Assembly (NCBI RefSeq): GCF_014207745.1
Contig: NZ_JACHJB010000003.1
Coordinates: 496,001-560,000, forward strand
Source of the DNA: Nonomuraea muscovyensis
GTDB lineage: Bacteria > Actinomycetota > Actinomycetes > Streptosporangiales > Streptosporangiaceae
DNA: 64,000 nt
Direction: 5' to 3'
A model generated the notes under the pieces. It was not told where the DNA came from and searched no databases. It saw only the letters and a list, made by a program, of their open reading frames with translations. Each line of letters opens with the position of its first letter. Position 1 is the stretch's first letter. The position numbers were made by a program, and so were the translations under genes. Below, piece by piece: positions 33,185-41,505 of this stretch.

Positions 33185-34038
33185 CGCGAGGCCGCCTTCC
33201 GGTAGCGGAGGGCGAGGGCCGCCAGCGCTGCGGCGATGAGCACGACGACGAGGACGCCGGAGATCGGCCCGGCGGGGTAGCCGTCGCCGTCGGCGTTGGG
33301 CACGGTGCCGAACAGCCACACCTGCACCGCGTCGACCAGCCAGAACGGGTTGAGCAGCCAGGCCCACCTGGCGGCGGCGTCGTTGCCGGCGGACTCGAGC
33401 ATGGCGTAGACGATCGGGACCGAGGCGGAGGACAGCAGGTAGACGGTGATCACCGAGGCCACGCCGAGCCCGCGCCGGGGCGTGAACGAGGCGACGGCCA
33501 GGCCGAACGACGACAGCAGCAGCGCGAGCAGCAGCCCGGTGGCCATGGCGCCCAGGTACTCGCCGGTGGCCGGCGGCCCGTCGAGGTCGATGAGCAGCTC
33601 GCCCACGTACATGAGAGTCAGCGGCGCCGCGACCAGCGCGAACAGCGCCACGGTCATCGCCACGATTTTGGCGGTGACGTACTCGGTGACCGTGACAGGC
33701 CGCGACAGGTAGAGCGGCAGCACCCGGAAGCGCAGGTCGGGCGCCACGGCCGTGGGCCCCTGCGCGGCCAGGAAGATGGCGAGCACCGCCTGCATGACCA
33801 CGGCGAAGGCGCTGTAGGTCAAGCCGCGCTGGCCCAGCAGGGCCATCATCGCGATCGACACGATCGCGGGCAGCAGCATGATGGTGGCCAGGCCGAACGG
33901 CACGATCTTGCCGCGGGCGGTGCGGCCGAGCCCGAAGACGCCGCGCAGGGTGTGGACCGTGAGGGCGCGCGTGGCGTGGCCCCGGCCCAGGCGCGGCCCG
34001 TCGTAGTGGCGGTAGCCGATGTCGTAGATCTCAGACAT
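33181..34038 (-). CDS. ABC-2 type transporter permease
   Basis: The 285-residue product starts MSEIYDIGYRHYDGPRLGRG and has about six membrane segments, the first near residue 50 (GLATIMLLPAIVSIAMMALL). It overlaps the upstream ATPase by 8 bases and the downstream ATPase by 4, so all three are translated as one chain. The substrate is unknown; drug, lipid or peptide export are possible for this family. Confidence 0.88.
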   Translation of the reverse strand: MSEIYDIGYRHYDGPRLGRGHATRALTVHTLRGVFGLGRTARGKIVPFGLATIMLLPAIVSIAMMALLGQRGLTYSAFAVVMQAVLAIFLAAQGPTAVAPDLRFRVLPLYLSRPVTVTEYVTAKIVAMTVALFALVAAPLTLMYVGELLIDLDGPPATGEYLGAMATGLLLALLLSSFGLAVASFTPRRGLGVASVITVYLLSSASVPIVYAMLESAGNDAAARWAWLLNPFWLVDAVQVWLFGTVPNADGDGYPAGPISGVLVVVLIAAALAALALRYRKAASR

Positions 34039-34939
34039 GGGCGGCCTCGTCCCTGAAGACGTCCTCGATGCGCTGGCGGCCCCGTTCCAGCCGGATGAGG
34101 CAGAGGTCGAGGTCGGCGGCGGCGTCGCGGATGGCGTCGAGCGTCTCGGGACCGTTCACCTGGACCAGCAGCATCCGCCCGTGCGGGGTGACGCCGTGGC
34201 CGAGCTGCGCCAGCCGCTCTGCCAGCGCTCCGGTGCCCTCGTCCACCTCGACGGTGACGCTCTGGGTGGTCTGGGTGAACTCGGCGATCGCGGAGGAGCG
34301 CAGCAGCCGCCCGCCGTCGATGACGATCACGTGGTCGCAGATGCGTTCCAACTCGCCGAGCAGATGGGAGGTGACGAGCACGCTGATGCCGAACTCGGTG
34401 CCGATGCGCCGGATCAGGGTCAGCATCTCGTCGCGCCCGCGGGGGTCGAGCCCGTTGGTCGGCTCGTCCAGGAAGATCAGCTTGGGGTCGTGCACCAGGG
34501 CTTGGGCGAGCTTCACCCGCTGCTTCATGCCGGTGGAGTAGCCGCCGATGGCGCGGTAGCGCTCCTCGGCGAGCCCGACGTGGCGCAGCACGTCGGCGGC
34601 CCGCTCGCGGGCGGCCGTGCGCGGCAGCCCGGACATGCGGGCGAGGTGGACGACCAGCTCGGTGGCGGAGACGTCGGGTGGCAGGCACTCGTGCTCGGGC
34701 ATGTAGCCGACGAGCCCGCGGATCTGCGCGCCCTTCGTCGTGACGTCCAGGCCGAGCACCCGCGCGCTGCCCGAGGTGGGCGGGAGCAGGCCGAGCAGGA
34801 TCTTGATGAGCGTCGACTTGCCCGCCCCGTTGGCCCCCACGAGCCCCGTCACGCCGGGCCCGGTGGTGACCGTGAGCGCGTCGAGCGCCGTTACGGTCGG
34901 GAAGCGTCTGGTCAGCCCCTCGATGTCGAGGATGTGCAT
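34031..34939 (-). CDS. ABC transporter ATP-binding protein
   Basis: The 302-residue product has Walker A GANGAGKST near residues 35-43, signature YSTGMKQRVK near 134 and Walker B LIFLDEPTNGLDP near 154, followed by a C-terminal tail. It is the first gene of the four-gene exporter operon. The ATG at 34939 has TAGGGT seven bases upstream and no ribosome-binding site, so it may be leaderless. Confidence 0.9.
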   Translation of the reverse strand: MHILDIEGLTRRFPTVTALDALTVTTGPGVTGLVGANGAGKSTLIKILLGLLPPTSGSARVLGLDVTTKGAQIRGLVGYMPEHECLPPDVSATELVVHLARMSGLPRTAARERAADVLRHVGLAEERYRAIGGYSTGMKQRVKLAQALVHDPKLIFLDEPTNGLDPRGRDEMLTLIRRIGTEFGISVLVTSHLLGELERICDHVIVIDGGRLLRSSAIAEFTQTTQSVTVEVDEGTGALAERLAQLGHGVTPHGRMLLVQVNGPETLDAIRDAAADLDLCLIRLERGRQRIEDVFRDEAAHV

Positions 34940-34946
34940 GATCGGG

Positions 34947-34952
34947 ACCCTA
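34947..34952 (-). promoter_or_regulatory. Candidate -10 element for the ABC operon
   Basis: On the minus strand TAGGGT ends seven bases before the ATG at 34939, in the 40-base gap after the DUF389 gene. Confidence 0.35.
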
Positions 34953-34979
34953 CCCGCCGCCTCCGGGCCGCCGCATCGG

Positions 34980-35906
34980 TCACACGGATGAGCCGCGTCC
35001 TACTTGAGGCCAGAATCTGCGCTGGATCGCGAGGGTGACGGTGCCGGCGACGAGCATGCCGGCGACGTTCAGCGTGAGCTGCGTCACCGAGCCGGCCACC
35101 TCGGTCCACTCGCGCAGCGCCAGCGCCACCGCCACGTAGCCGGCCGCGGGGACCGTGGTCACCGAGATGAAGACGCCGATCAGCGCCGACGACTTGCCGC
35201 CGGTGATCGACAGCACCCCGGCCGCCCCGGCGAGCATGGCCACGATGAACGACCACCGGTCCGGCTTGACGATGAACTGCACCTCCTCGTTCACCCGGAG
35301 GTTGGCCGGGCCGATCCAGCCCAGCCGGACGGACACGAGCGCGCAGGCGAACGTCACCGCGATGGCGATGGCGAAGCCCACGGCGAGCGTCCGGCCGGCG
35401 CCGGCCACCAGCCTCCACCTGGCGCTCAGCAGCCCGAAGCAGATGGCGGCGATGGCCCCGAACTCCGGTCCCAGCACCATCGCCCCGACGATCAGCACGA
35501 TGGAGTTGAGGGCCACCCCGATGCCGGCGAGCTGCGTGGCGATCGTCAGGAACGCCAGGTACGCCCAGGTGATGCGCGACTCGGCCGAGACCCGCTGGGC
35601 GAGCTGGGCCCAGATCACCGCGTCGTCGGGGTCGCCCGGCGCCTCCTCGACGGCCTCCTCGGCGGCCTTCGACAGGGCGAGGTCGATCTGCGCCAGGGCG
35701 ATCGAGCCCTCCTCGTGCAGCCAGGGGAGCGCGCCGATCACCGCGTTGGCCGACTCGCGGGCCAGGTCGGCCTGGACCAGGTCGCCCTGGGGGGTGACGG
35801 CCGCGCCGGGGAACACGACGATGTTCGTGGCCCCCGGGCACTCCTCCAGCACCGTCAGCACCTCGCGGGTGCGGGCGGCGGGGCTGATCACTCGAAGATG
35901 AAGCAC
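34980..35906 (-). CDS. DUF389 family membrane protein
   Basis: The 308-residue product has a soluble N-terminal ~110 residues and then six hydrophobic segments, with the DUF389 core NSIVLIVGAMVLGPEFGAIA near residues 134-153 and VSITTVPAAGY-like FISVTTVPAAGYVAVALAL near 250. The function of DUF389 is not known. The GTG at 35906 fits the common N-terminus (MLHLRVISP). It is 17 bases after coaA on the same strand. Confidence 0.88.
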   Translation of the reverse strand: MLHLRVISPAARTREVLTVLEECPGATNIVVFPGAAVTPQGDLVQADLARESANAVIGALPWLHEEGSIALAQIDLALSKAAEEAVEEAPGDPDDAVIWAQLAQRVSAESRITWAYLAFLTIATQLAGIGVALNSIVLIVGAMVLGPEFGAIAAICFGLLSARWRLVAGAGRTLAVGFAIAIAVTFACALVSVRLGWIGPANLRVNEEVQFIVKPDRWSFIVAMLAGAAGVLSITGGKSSALIGVFISVTTVPAAGYVAVALALREWTEVAGSVTQLTLNVAGMLVAGTVTLAIQRRFWPQVGRGSSV

Positions 35907-35923
35907 GCGCTCATTGTGGTCGA

Positions 35924-36841
35924 TCAGGTGCGGCGCAGGCGCACGCGGCGGACGGAGTGGTCGGCGCCCTTCTTGAGCACCAGGTCGGCGCGCCCGCGGG
36001 TGGGAGCGATGTTCTCGACGAGGTTGCGCTCGTTGATGTCGCGCCAGACGTTCACCGCGAACTCCGTCGCCTCCTCCTGCGACAGCTCGGCGATGTAGCG
36101 GAAGTAGGACTTGGGGTCCTCGAACGCGGTGCGGCGCAGCTTGTGGAAGCGCTCGACGTACCAGGTGCGGATGTTCTCGACCTTGGCGTCGACGTAGATG
36201 GAGAAGTCGAAGTAGTCGTTGACCGCGAGAGAGGTCGGCGGGGCCGGCTGGAGGACGTTCAGCCCCTCCATGATCAAGATGTCGGGACTTTTCACGATCT
36301 GGTGGGCGCCGGGGACGATGTCGTACTCCAGGTGGCTGTAGACCGGCGCCCGCACCTCCGCCGCCCCCGACTTCACCTCGGCCACGAACCTGACCAGTGC
36401 CCTGCGGTCGTAGCTCTCGGGGAAGCCCTTGCGGTGCATGATGCCCCTGGCCTCCAGCACCGCGTTCGGGTAGAGGAAGCTGTCGGTGGTGATCAGCTCC
36501 ACGTGCGGATGCTCCGGCCAGCGGGCCAGCAGGGTGTGCAGCAACCGGGCCGTGGTCGACTTGCCGACCGCGACGCTGCCAGCGATGCCCAGGACGTACG
36601 GCACGCGCGACTCCGCGTGCCCGAGGAAGGCGCTCAGTACGCTGCTGCGCTGCTTGGATCCGGTGTAGTGCAGGTTCAGCAGCCTCGTCAGGGGGAGGTA
36701 GATGTCGGTGACCTCGACGAGATCGATGGGATCGTCGACGCCGCGCAACTCTTCCAGCTCATCTGCGGTGAGAGTCAAGGGCGTGTTCTTGCGGAGATCG
36801 CTCCACTGCTCCCTGCTCAGTTCCACGTAGCCGTTGTTCAC
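35924..36841 (-). CDS. coaA: Pantothenate kinase, type I
   Basis: It phosphorylates pantothenate in the first step of coenzyme A synthesis. The 305-residue product has the P-loop GIAGSVAVGKSTTARLL near residues 88-104, TTDSFLYPNAVLEARGIMHRKG, FPESYD, and EGLNVLQ. The start is a GTG at 36841; TACGCT ends six bases upstream and no ribosome-binding site is seen, so it may be leaderless. Confidence 0.95.
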   Translation of the reverse strand: MNNGYVELSREQWSDLRKNTPLTLTADELEELRGVDDPIDLVEVTDIYLPLTRLLNLHYTGSKQRSSVLSAFLGHAESRVPYVLGIAGSVAVGKSTTARLLHTLLARWPEHPHVELITTDSFLYPNAVLEARGIMHRKGFPESYDRRALVRFVAEVKSGAAEVRAPVYSHLEYDIVPGAHQIVKSPDILIMEGLNVLQPAPPTSLAVNDYFDFSIYVDAKVENIRTWYVERFHKLRRTAFEDPKSYFRYIAELSQEEATEFAVNVWRDINERNLVENIAPTRGRADLVLKKGADHSVRRVRLRRT

Positions 36842-36847
36842 CTAGGC

Positions 36848-36853
36848 AGCGTA
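36848..36853 (-). promoter_or_regulatory. Candidate -10 element for coaA
   Basis: On the minus strand TACGCT ends six bases before the GTG at 36841. Confidence 0.35.
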
Positions 36854-36892
36854 GCGACGCGCGAAGGTGCGACTCCGGTCGGGTGGGGCGCG

Positions 36893-36913
36893 TTGTCCAC
36901 AGGCTGTGGACAG
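36893..36913. promoter_or_regulatory. Inverted pair of DnaA-box-like sequences
   Basis: TTGTCCACA (36893-36901) is followed after three bases by TGTGGACAG (36905-36913). TTGTCCACA is the known actinomycete DnaA box, and the two halves form a near-perfect palindrome. It lies in the divergent gap between coaA and the PhoX-like gene. It could be a DnaA site or the operator of an unknown repressor. Confidence 0.45.
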
Positions 36914-37020
36914 GAGTGGGGGATTACCGACACTCAGTTCGGGGAAAGGGCCGCCCGCCATCCCGTCGAACCGGTCATGCCCGCGAGAACCGGCGGCTAC
37001 TGTTCGGGTGAGGAGGGCCC

Positions 37021-38427
37021 ATGGACCGTCGTCGCTTCCTTGCCACCGCCGTCGCCGGCATCGCCGGGCCGTTCGCGGGCGTCGCCTGCGCCGGCCGCCA
37101 GGGCGGGGCCAAGCCGGTGTCCGGCTACGGGCCGCTGCGCGCGACCCGCGACCTGCGCGACGGCAAGGTCCGGCTGCACCTGCCCGACGGCTTCTCCTAC
37201 CGCTCCTTCAACGCCGTCGGCGACACCTTCTCCGACGGCTCGCCCGTACCGGGGCGGCACGACGGGATGGCCGCCTTCCCCGGCCCGCGCGACACGGTCT
37301 TCCTGGTGCGCAACCACGAGGTCAACGGCCCCGTCGGCGCGTTCGGCGACAAGGACCGCGCCTACGACCCGATGGCCGGCGGCGGCACGGCGACGCTCCA
37401 GGTCACCCGGCACGGCGAGGTGCTGAGCAGCAGGCCGTCCCTCACCGGCACCATGCTCAACTGCTCCGGCGGCCCCATGCCGTGGAACGCCTGGGTGTCG
37501 TGCGAGGAGACCGTCAACGGGCCCGACGTGGGCGACGACTCCACCGGCGGCGACAACTCCAAGCTGACCCGCCGCCACGGCTACATCTTCGAGGTGCCGG
37601 TCAGCGGTACGGCCACCGCCAGGCCCATCCGGTCCGCCGGCCGGTTCGCGCACGAGTCGGCCGCCTTCGACCCGGCGTCGGGCGCGCTCTACCTCACCGA
37701 GGACTGCTACCACTTCCCGTCCGGCTTCTACCGCTACCTGCCGCCCCGGCACCCCCTCAAGGCCGGTCGTCTCCTCGACGGGGGCCGCCTGCAGATGCTC
37801 GCGGTCGAGGGCATGCCCCGCGCGGACCTGTCCGCCGGTCGGCGCCCCGGCACCACGTACGCGACGACCTGGGTGGACATCGACGACCCCGACCCCCGTT
37901 TCACCGGCCGCCCGCCCAACGGCGAGGCCGTCCAGGCCGTCGGCCGGCAGGGCCGGGCCGCCGGAGCCGCGATCTTCGCCCGGCTGGAGGGCGCGGTCCA
38001 CCACCAGGGCACCGTCTACTTCGTCTCCACCCAGGGCGGCGCCACCGCGCCCGGCGACACGCCGCCCGGCGGGTTCGGCGACGGCCGGGGCCAGGTGTGG
38101 GCGTACGAGACGTGGAGCGGCCGGCTCAGGCTCGTCTACGAGTCGCCCCGCTCGGCGGCGCTCGACCTGCCCGACAACGTGACGGTCAGCCCGCGCGGCA
38201 CGCTCGTGCTGTGCGAGGACGGCGACGGCGCCAACCACCTGCGCGGCCTCACCCGGCGCGGGGAGATCTTCGACTTCTGCCGGCTGGCCGCCGTCCAGGG
38301 GGACCCGGGGGCCGAGTTCGCCGGCACCACCTTCGGCCCCGGCGGCCACACCCTCTACGTGAACGTCCAGTCCACGCGCGGCGCGTCGTTCGCCATCTGG
38401 GGGCCGTGGCAACGCGGCGCGTTCTGA
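37021..38427 (+). CDS. PhoX/DUF839 family secreted protein with Tat signal
   Basis: The 468-residue product begins MDRRRFLATAVAGIAGPFAG, a twin-arginine signal, and the rest matches the DUF839/PhoX family: FLVRNHEVNGP, WNAWVSCEETVNG, HESAAFDPASGALYLTEDCY, DNVTVSPRGTLVLCEDGDG, GTTFGPGGHTLYVNVQS. PhoX enzymes are calcium/iron phosphatases; members such as this one are exported and may act on phosphate esters. The ATG at 37021 follows GAGGAGGG. It may help phosphate scavenging, but no PHO box was recognised. Confidence 0.85.
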   Translation: MDRRRFLATAVAGIAGPFAGVACAGRQGGAKPVSGYGPLRATRDLRDGKVRLHLPDGFSYRSFNAVGDTFSDGSPVPGRHDGMAAFPGPRDTVFLVRNHEVNGPVGAFGDKDRAYDPMAGGGTATLQVTRHGEVLSSRPSLTGTMLNCSGGPMPWNAWVSCEETVNGPDVGDDSTGGDNSKLTRRHGYIFEVPVSGTATARPIRSAGRFAHESAAFDPASGALYLTEDCYHFPSGFYRYLPPRHPLKAGRLLDGGRLQMLAVEGMPRADLSAGRRPGTTYATTWVDIDDPDPRFTGRPPNGEAVQAVGRQGRAAGAAIFARLEGAVHHQGTVYFVSTQGGATAPGDTPPGGFGDGRGQVWAYETWSGRLRLVYESPRSAALDLPDNVTVSPRGTLVLCEDGDGANHLRGLTRRGEIFDFCRLAAVQGDPGAEFAGTTFGPGGHTLYVNVQSTRGASFAIWGPWQRGAF

Positions 38428-38438
38428 CCGCCCCCCGT

Positions 38439-38444
38439 TAGCCT
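38439..38444 (+). promoter_or_regulatory. Candidate -10 element for acpS
   Basis: TAGCCT ends six bases before the acpS ATG; the intervening GGGGAG could instead act as a ribosome-binding site. Confidence 0.3.
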
Positions 38445-38450
38445 GGGGAG

Positions 38451-38801
38451 ATGATCCTGGGCATCGGGGTGGACATCGTGGACATCCGGCGGCTGGAGGA
38501 GGCGCTGCGACGCACCCCCGGCCTGCGCCTGCGGCTGTTCACCGAGGCCGAGCGCGACCTGCCCGCGCACTCGCTGGCCGCCAGGTTCGCCGCCAAGGAG
38601 GCGGTGGCCAAGGCCCTGGGCGCCCCCAGGGGAGTGAGCCACCTGGAGGCCGAGGTGCGCCGCCGGGCGAGCGGACGCCCCGAGTTGCACGTCACCGGCC
38701 GGGCCGCCGAGGTCGCCTACGAGCTCGGGGTCAAGCGATGGCACCTGTCTCTCAGCCACGACGGGGGCGTCGCCGTGGCCTACGTGATCGCGGAGGGATA
38801 G
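38451..38801 (+). CDS. acpS: Holo-[acyl-carrier-protein] synthase
   Basis: It transfers phosphopantetheine from CoA to the serine of acyl carrier protein. The 116-residue product has the two signatures GIGVDIVDIRRLEEAL (Asp8) and RFAAKEAVAKALG (Glu near 48) and the C-terminal WHLSLSHDGGVAVAYVIA. It follows the PhoX gene by 23 bases and starts an acpS-nnr-alr series common in actinobacteria. Confidence 0.95.
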   Translation: MILGIGVDIVDIRRLEEALRRTPGLRLRLFTEAERDLPAHSLAARFAAKEAVAKALGAPRGVSHLEAEVRRRASGRPELHVTGRAAEVAYELGVKRWHLSLSHDGGVAVAYVIAEG

Positions 38802-38804
38802 CTT
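38799..38804 (+). promoter_or_regulatory. Candidate -10 element for the NAD(P)HX repair gene
   Basis: TAGCTT, which includes the acpS stop codon, ends seven bases before the ATG at 38812. Confidence 0.3.
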
Positions 38805-38811
38805 CGGACCC

Positions 38812-40260
38812 ATGCGCACCGCCTACACCGCCGACCAGATCCGCGCCGCCGAACACGCGCTGATGGCGCGGCTGCCCGAGGGCACGCTGATGCAACGCGC
38901 CGCGGCCGGGCTCGCCGCCGTCTGCGCCACCGCGCTCGGCAGGGTGTACGGCAGCCGCGTGGCGCTGCTCGTCGGCGGCGGCGACAACGGCGGTGACGCC
39001 CTGTACGCCGGGGCGCTGCTGGCCAGGCGGGGGGCCAGGGTGGAGGCCGTGCTCGCCGGGTCCAGGACCCACGAGCGCGGGCTGGAGGCGTACCTGCTGG
39101 CGGGCGGCCGGGTCGCCGGCGTCATGGCCGTCGAGCGGGCCGACCTGGTGGTCGACGGGCTCGTCGGCATCGGCGCGACCGGCGCGCTGCGCGAGCCGTA
39201 CGCGGAGCTGGCCCGGGCCGCCAACGCCGCTCCGGCGCTCACCGTCGCGGTGGACGTGCCGAGCGGCGTGGACGCGAGCAGCGGCCGGGTGGCCGGAGCG
39301 GCCGTCGAGGCGCAGATCACGGTGACCATGGGCGCCCCCAAGACCGGGCTGCTGGTCGACCCCGGCGCCGCCCGCGCCGGCGCGGTGGAGCTGGTCGACA
39401 TCGGGCTCGGCCCCTACCTGCCGGCCCCCGACGTGACCGCGCTGACCGGCGCCGACGTGGCGGACCTGCTGCCGCGACCGGCCACGGAGTCCGACAAGTA
39501 CCGCAGGGGCGTGGTCGGCATCGCCGCCGGCAGCGACCTCTACACGGGTGCCGCCGTGCTCGCCGTGGGCGGCGCGCTGCGGGCCGGCGCCGGCATGGTC
39601 CGCCATGTCGGGCAGCACGCGCCCGTCGCCCAGGTCCGCTCCCACTGGCCCGAAGCGGTCGTCACCGAGCTGGAGCGGCCCTCGATCGACGGGGTCGGCC
39701 GGGTGCAGGCGTGGGTGCTCGGCCCCGGGCTCGGCACGGGGGCCTGGGCCCACGAGGTGGCCGCCTCGGTGCTGGCGAGCGACGTGCCCGTGCTCGTCGA
39801 CGCCGACGCGCTCACCCTCGTCTCCCGCGACCGGTCGCTGCTGCGCCGTACCGCCCCCGTCCTGGTCACCCCGCACGCGGGCGAGCTGTCACGGCTGATC
39901 GGGGCCGGCCGGGCCGAGATCGAGGCGGGCCGGCTGGAGCACGCCCGCGCGGCGGCCGCCGAGCTGGGCGTGACCGTGCTGCTCAAGGGCTCGACCACGG
40001 TGGTGGCCGAGGCGGACCGGCCGGTACGGGTCAACGCCACCGGCACCTCGTGGCTGGCCACCGGCGGCACCGGCGACGTGCTGGCCGGGGTGTCCGGCGC
40101 GCTGCTCGCCCAGGGTCTCGACTGCTACGACGCCGCCTCCTGCGCCGCCCACCTGCACGGTCTGGCCGGGCGGATCGCCGCCGACGGGGCGCCGCTGAAC
40201 GCGGCCGACGTGGCCGCGGCGATCCCCGAGGCCATCCGGCGCGTACACGACGAGGGCTGA
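38812..40260 (+). CDS. nnr: Bifunctional NAD(P)HX epimerase / ADP-dependent dehydratase
   Basis: It repairs hydrated NAD(P)H. The N-terminal YjeF epimerase domain (residues ~1-205) has LVGGGDNGGDALYAGALLAR, and the C-terminal ribokinase-like dehydratase (~225-480) has GIAAGSDLYTGAAVLAVGGA, LVTPHAGELSRLIG, VLLKGSTTVVA and TGGTGDVLAGVSGALLAQG. The 482 residues fit the fused bacterial enzyme. Its start is seven bases after TAGCTT and has no clear ribosome-binding site. Confidence 0.93.
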   Translation: MRTAYTADQIRAAEHALMARLPEGTLMQRAAAGLAAVCATALGRVYGSRVALLVGGGDNGGDALYAGALLARRGARVEAVLAGSRTHERGLEAYLLAGGRVAGVMAVERADLVVDGLVGIGATGALREPYAELARAANAAPALTVAVDVPSGVDASSGRVAGAAVEAQITVTMGAPKTGLLVDPGAARAGAVELVDIGLGPYLPAPDVTALTGADVADLLPRPATESDKYRRGVVGIAAGSDLYTGAAVLAVGGALRAGAGMVRHVGQHAPVAQVRSHWPEAVVTELERPSIDGVGRVQAWVLGPGLGTGAWAHEVAASVLASDVPVLVDADALTLVSRDRSLLRRTAPVLVTPHAGELSRLIGAGRAEIEAGRLEHARAAAAELGVTVLLKGSTTVVAEADRPVRVNATGTSWLATGGTGDVLAGVSGALLAQGLDCYDAASCAAHLHGLAGRIAADGAPLNAADVAAAIPEAIRRVHDEG

Positions 40261-40319
40261 GCGGCGAATCCCGCTCGACCGCCCGAGCCACCTGCCAAAA
40301 TGAGGAGATGGACTTCCGG

Positions 40320-41438
40320 ATGGCGACGCCCGCGACGGCGCGGGTCGACCTCGCCGCGATCAGGCACAACGTGGCGCTGCTCAAGGAACGGGCCGGCGGC
40401 GCCGAGGTGATGGGCGCGGTCAAGGCCGACGCCTACGGCCACGGACTGGTGCCCACGTCCGGAGCCGTCCTCGAAGGCGGCGCCGGCCGGCTCGGCACCG
40501 CCTACATCAGGGAGGCGCTGGCCCTGCGCGAGGGCGGCGTCACCGCGCCGGTGCTGTCGTGGATCATCGGCCCCGGCGAGCCGATTGACCAGGCGCTCGA
40601 GGCCGGCGTCGAGCTGTCGGCGGCCGGCGTCGCGCTGCTCGACGAGATCGCCGCGGTGGCCCGGCGCACCGGCCGCACCGCGCGCGTGCACCTGGAGGCC
40701 GACACCGGCATGAGCCGGGGCGGCGCGCCGCTCGCCGCCTGGCCCGCGCTGCTGGCCAGGGCCGCCGCGCTGCGCGCCGAGGGCGCGGTCGAGGTCGTCG
40801 GGCTCTGGTCCCACTTCGCCTGCGCCGACATCCCCGGCCACCCTTCGATCGAGGCGCAGCTCGACGCGTTCGAGGCCGCGCTCAGGCTGGCCGAGAAGGA
40901 GGGCGTCGCCGGCTCCGACGTCATCAGGCACCTGGCCAACTCCGCCGCCGTCATGACGCTGCCGCGCGCCCGCTACGACATGGTCCGTACGGGCATCGCC
41001 ATGTACGGGCTGAGCCCCATCCCCGAGCTGGGCGACTTCGGGCTGCGGCAGGCGATGACGCTCACCGCGCGGATCGCGCTGGCCAAGCGGGTGCCCGCCG
41101 GCTCGGGCGTCTCCTACGGCCACCTGTACGTCACCGACCGCGAGACCACGCTCGGCCTGGTCCCGATCGGCTACGCCGACGGGATCCTGCGCCACGCGAC
41201 GGGGCGGGCCGAGGTGCTGGCCGGCGGGCGGCGCAGGCGGGTCGCCGGGCGGGTGTGCATGGACCAGTTCATGATCGACATGGGTGACGACCCGCTGGCG
41301 GCGGGCGACGAGGTCGTGCTGTTCGGCCCCGGCGGGCAGGGCGAGCCGACGGCTCAGGAGTGGGCGGATAACCTCGGCACCATCACGCATGAGATCGTGA
41401 CCAGGATCGGTTCGCGGGTCCCGCGCGTTCACGTGTAG
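40320..41438 (+). CDS. alr: Alanine racemase
   Basis: It makes D-alanine for peptidoglycan. The PLP-binding lysine is in AVKADAYGHGLVPTS (about residue 35), the second catalytic Tyr in GSGVSYGHLYV, and the dimer/active-site segment in RVCMDQFMIDMGDD. I take the ATG at 40320 (MATPATARVDLAAIRHNVAL, 372 residues) because GAGGAG lies 12 bases before it. The ATG at 40308 (376 residues) would sit directly on that site but remains possible. Confidence 0.94.
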   Translation: MATPATARVDLAAIRHNVALLKERAGGAEVMGAVKADAYGHGLVPTSGAVLEGGAGRLGTAYIREALALREGGVTAPVLSWIIGPGEPIDQALEAGVELSAAGVALLDEIAAVARRTGRTARVHLEADTGMSRGGAPLAAWPALLARAAALRAEGAVEVVGLWSHFACADIPGHPSIEAQLDAFEAALRLAEKEGVAGSDVIRHLANSAAVMTLPRARYDMVRTGIAMYGLSPIPELGDFGLRQAMTLTARIALAKRVPAGSGVSYGHLYVTDRETTLGLVPIGYADGILRHATGRAEVLAGGRRRRVAGRVCMDQFMIDMGDDPLAAGDEVVLFGPGGQGEPTAQEWADNLGTITHEIVTRIGSRVPRVHV

Positions 41439-41505
41439 AGGCGTTCACGTGTGAAGGGCCCCGGGTGGCGGAACGGGCGTGGCCATGAGCGGAGAAGGGT
41501 CGGAC

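Noticed and set aside
31734..33205. Plus-strand ORFs of 354 and 443 codons over the 116-bp repeats
   Set aside because: They are open readings of the repeat and of the antisense of the ABC ATPase, with no family resemblance; the repeat fits the minus-strand operon better.
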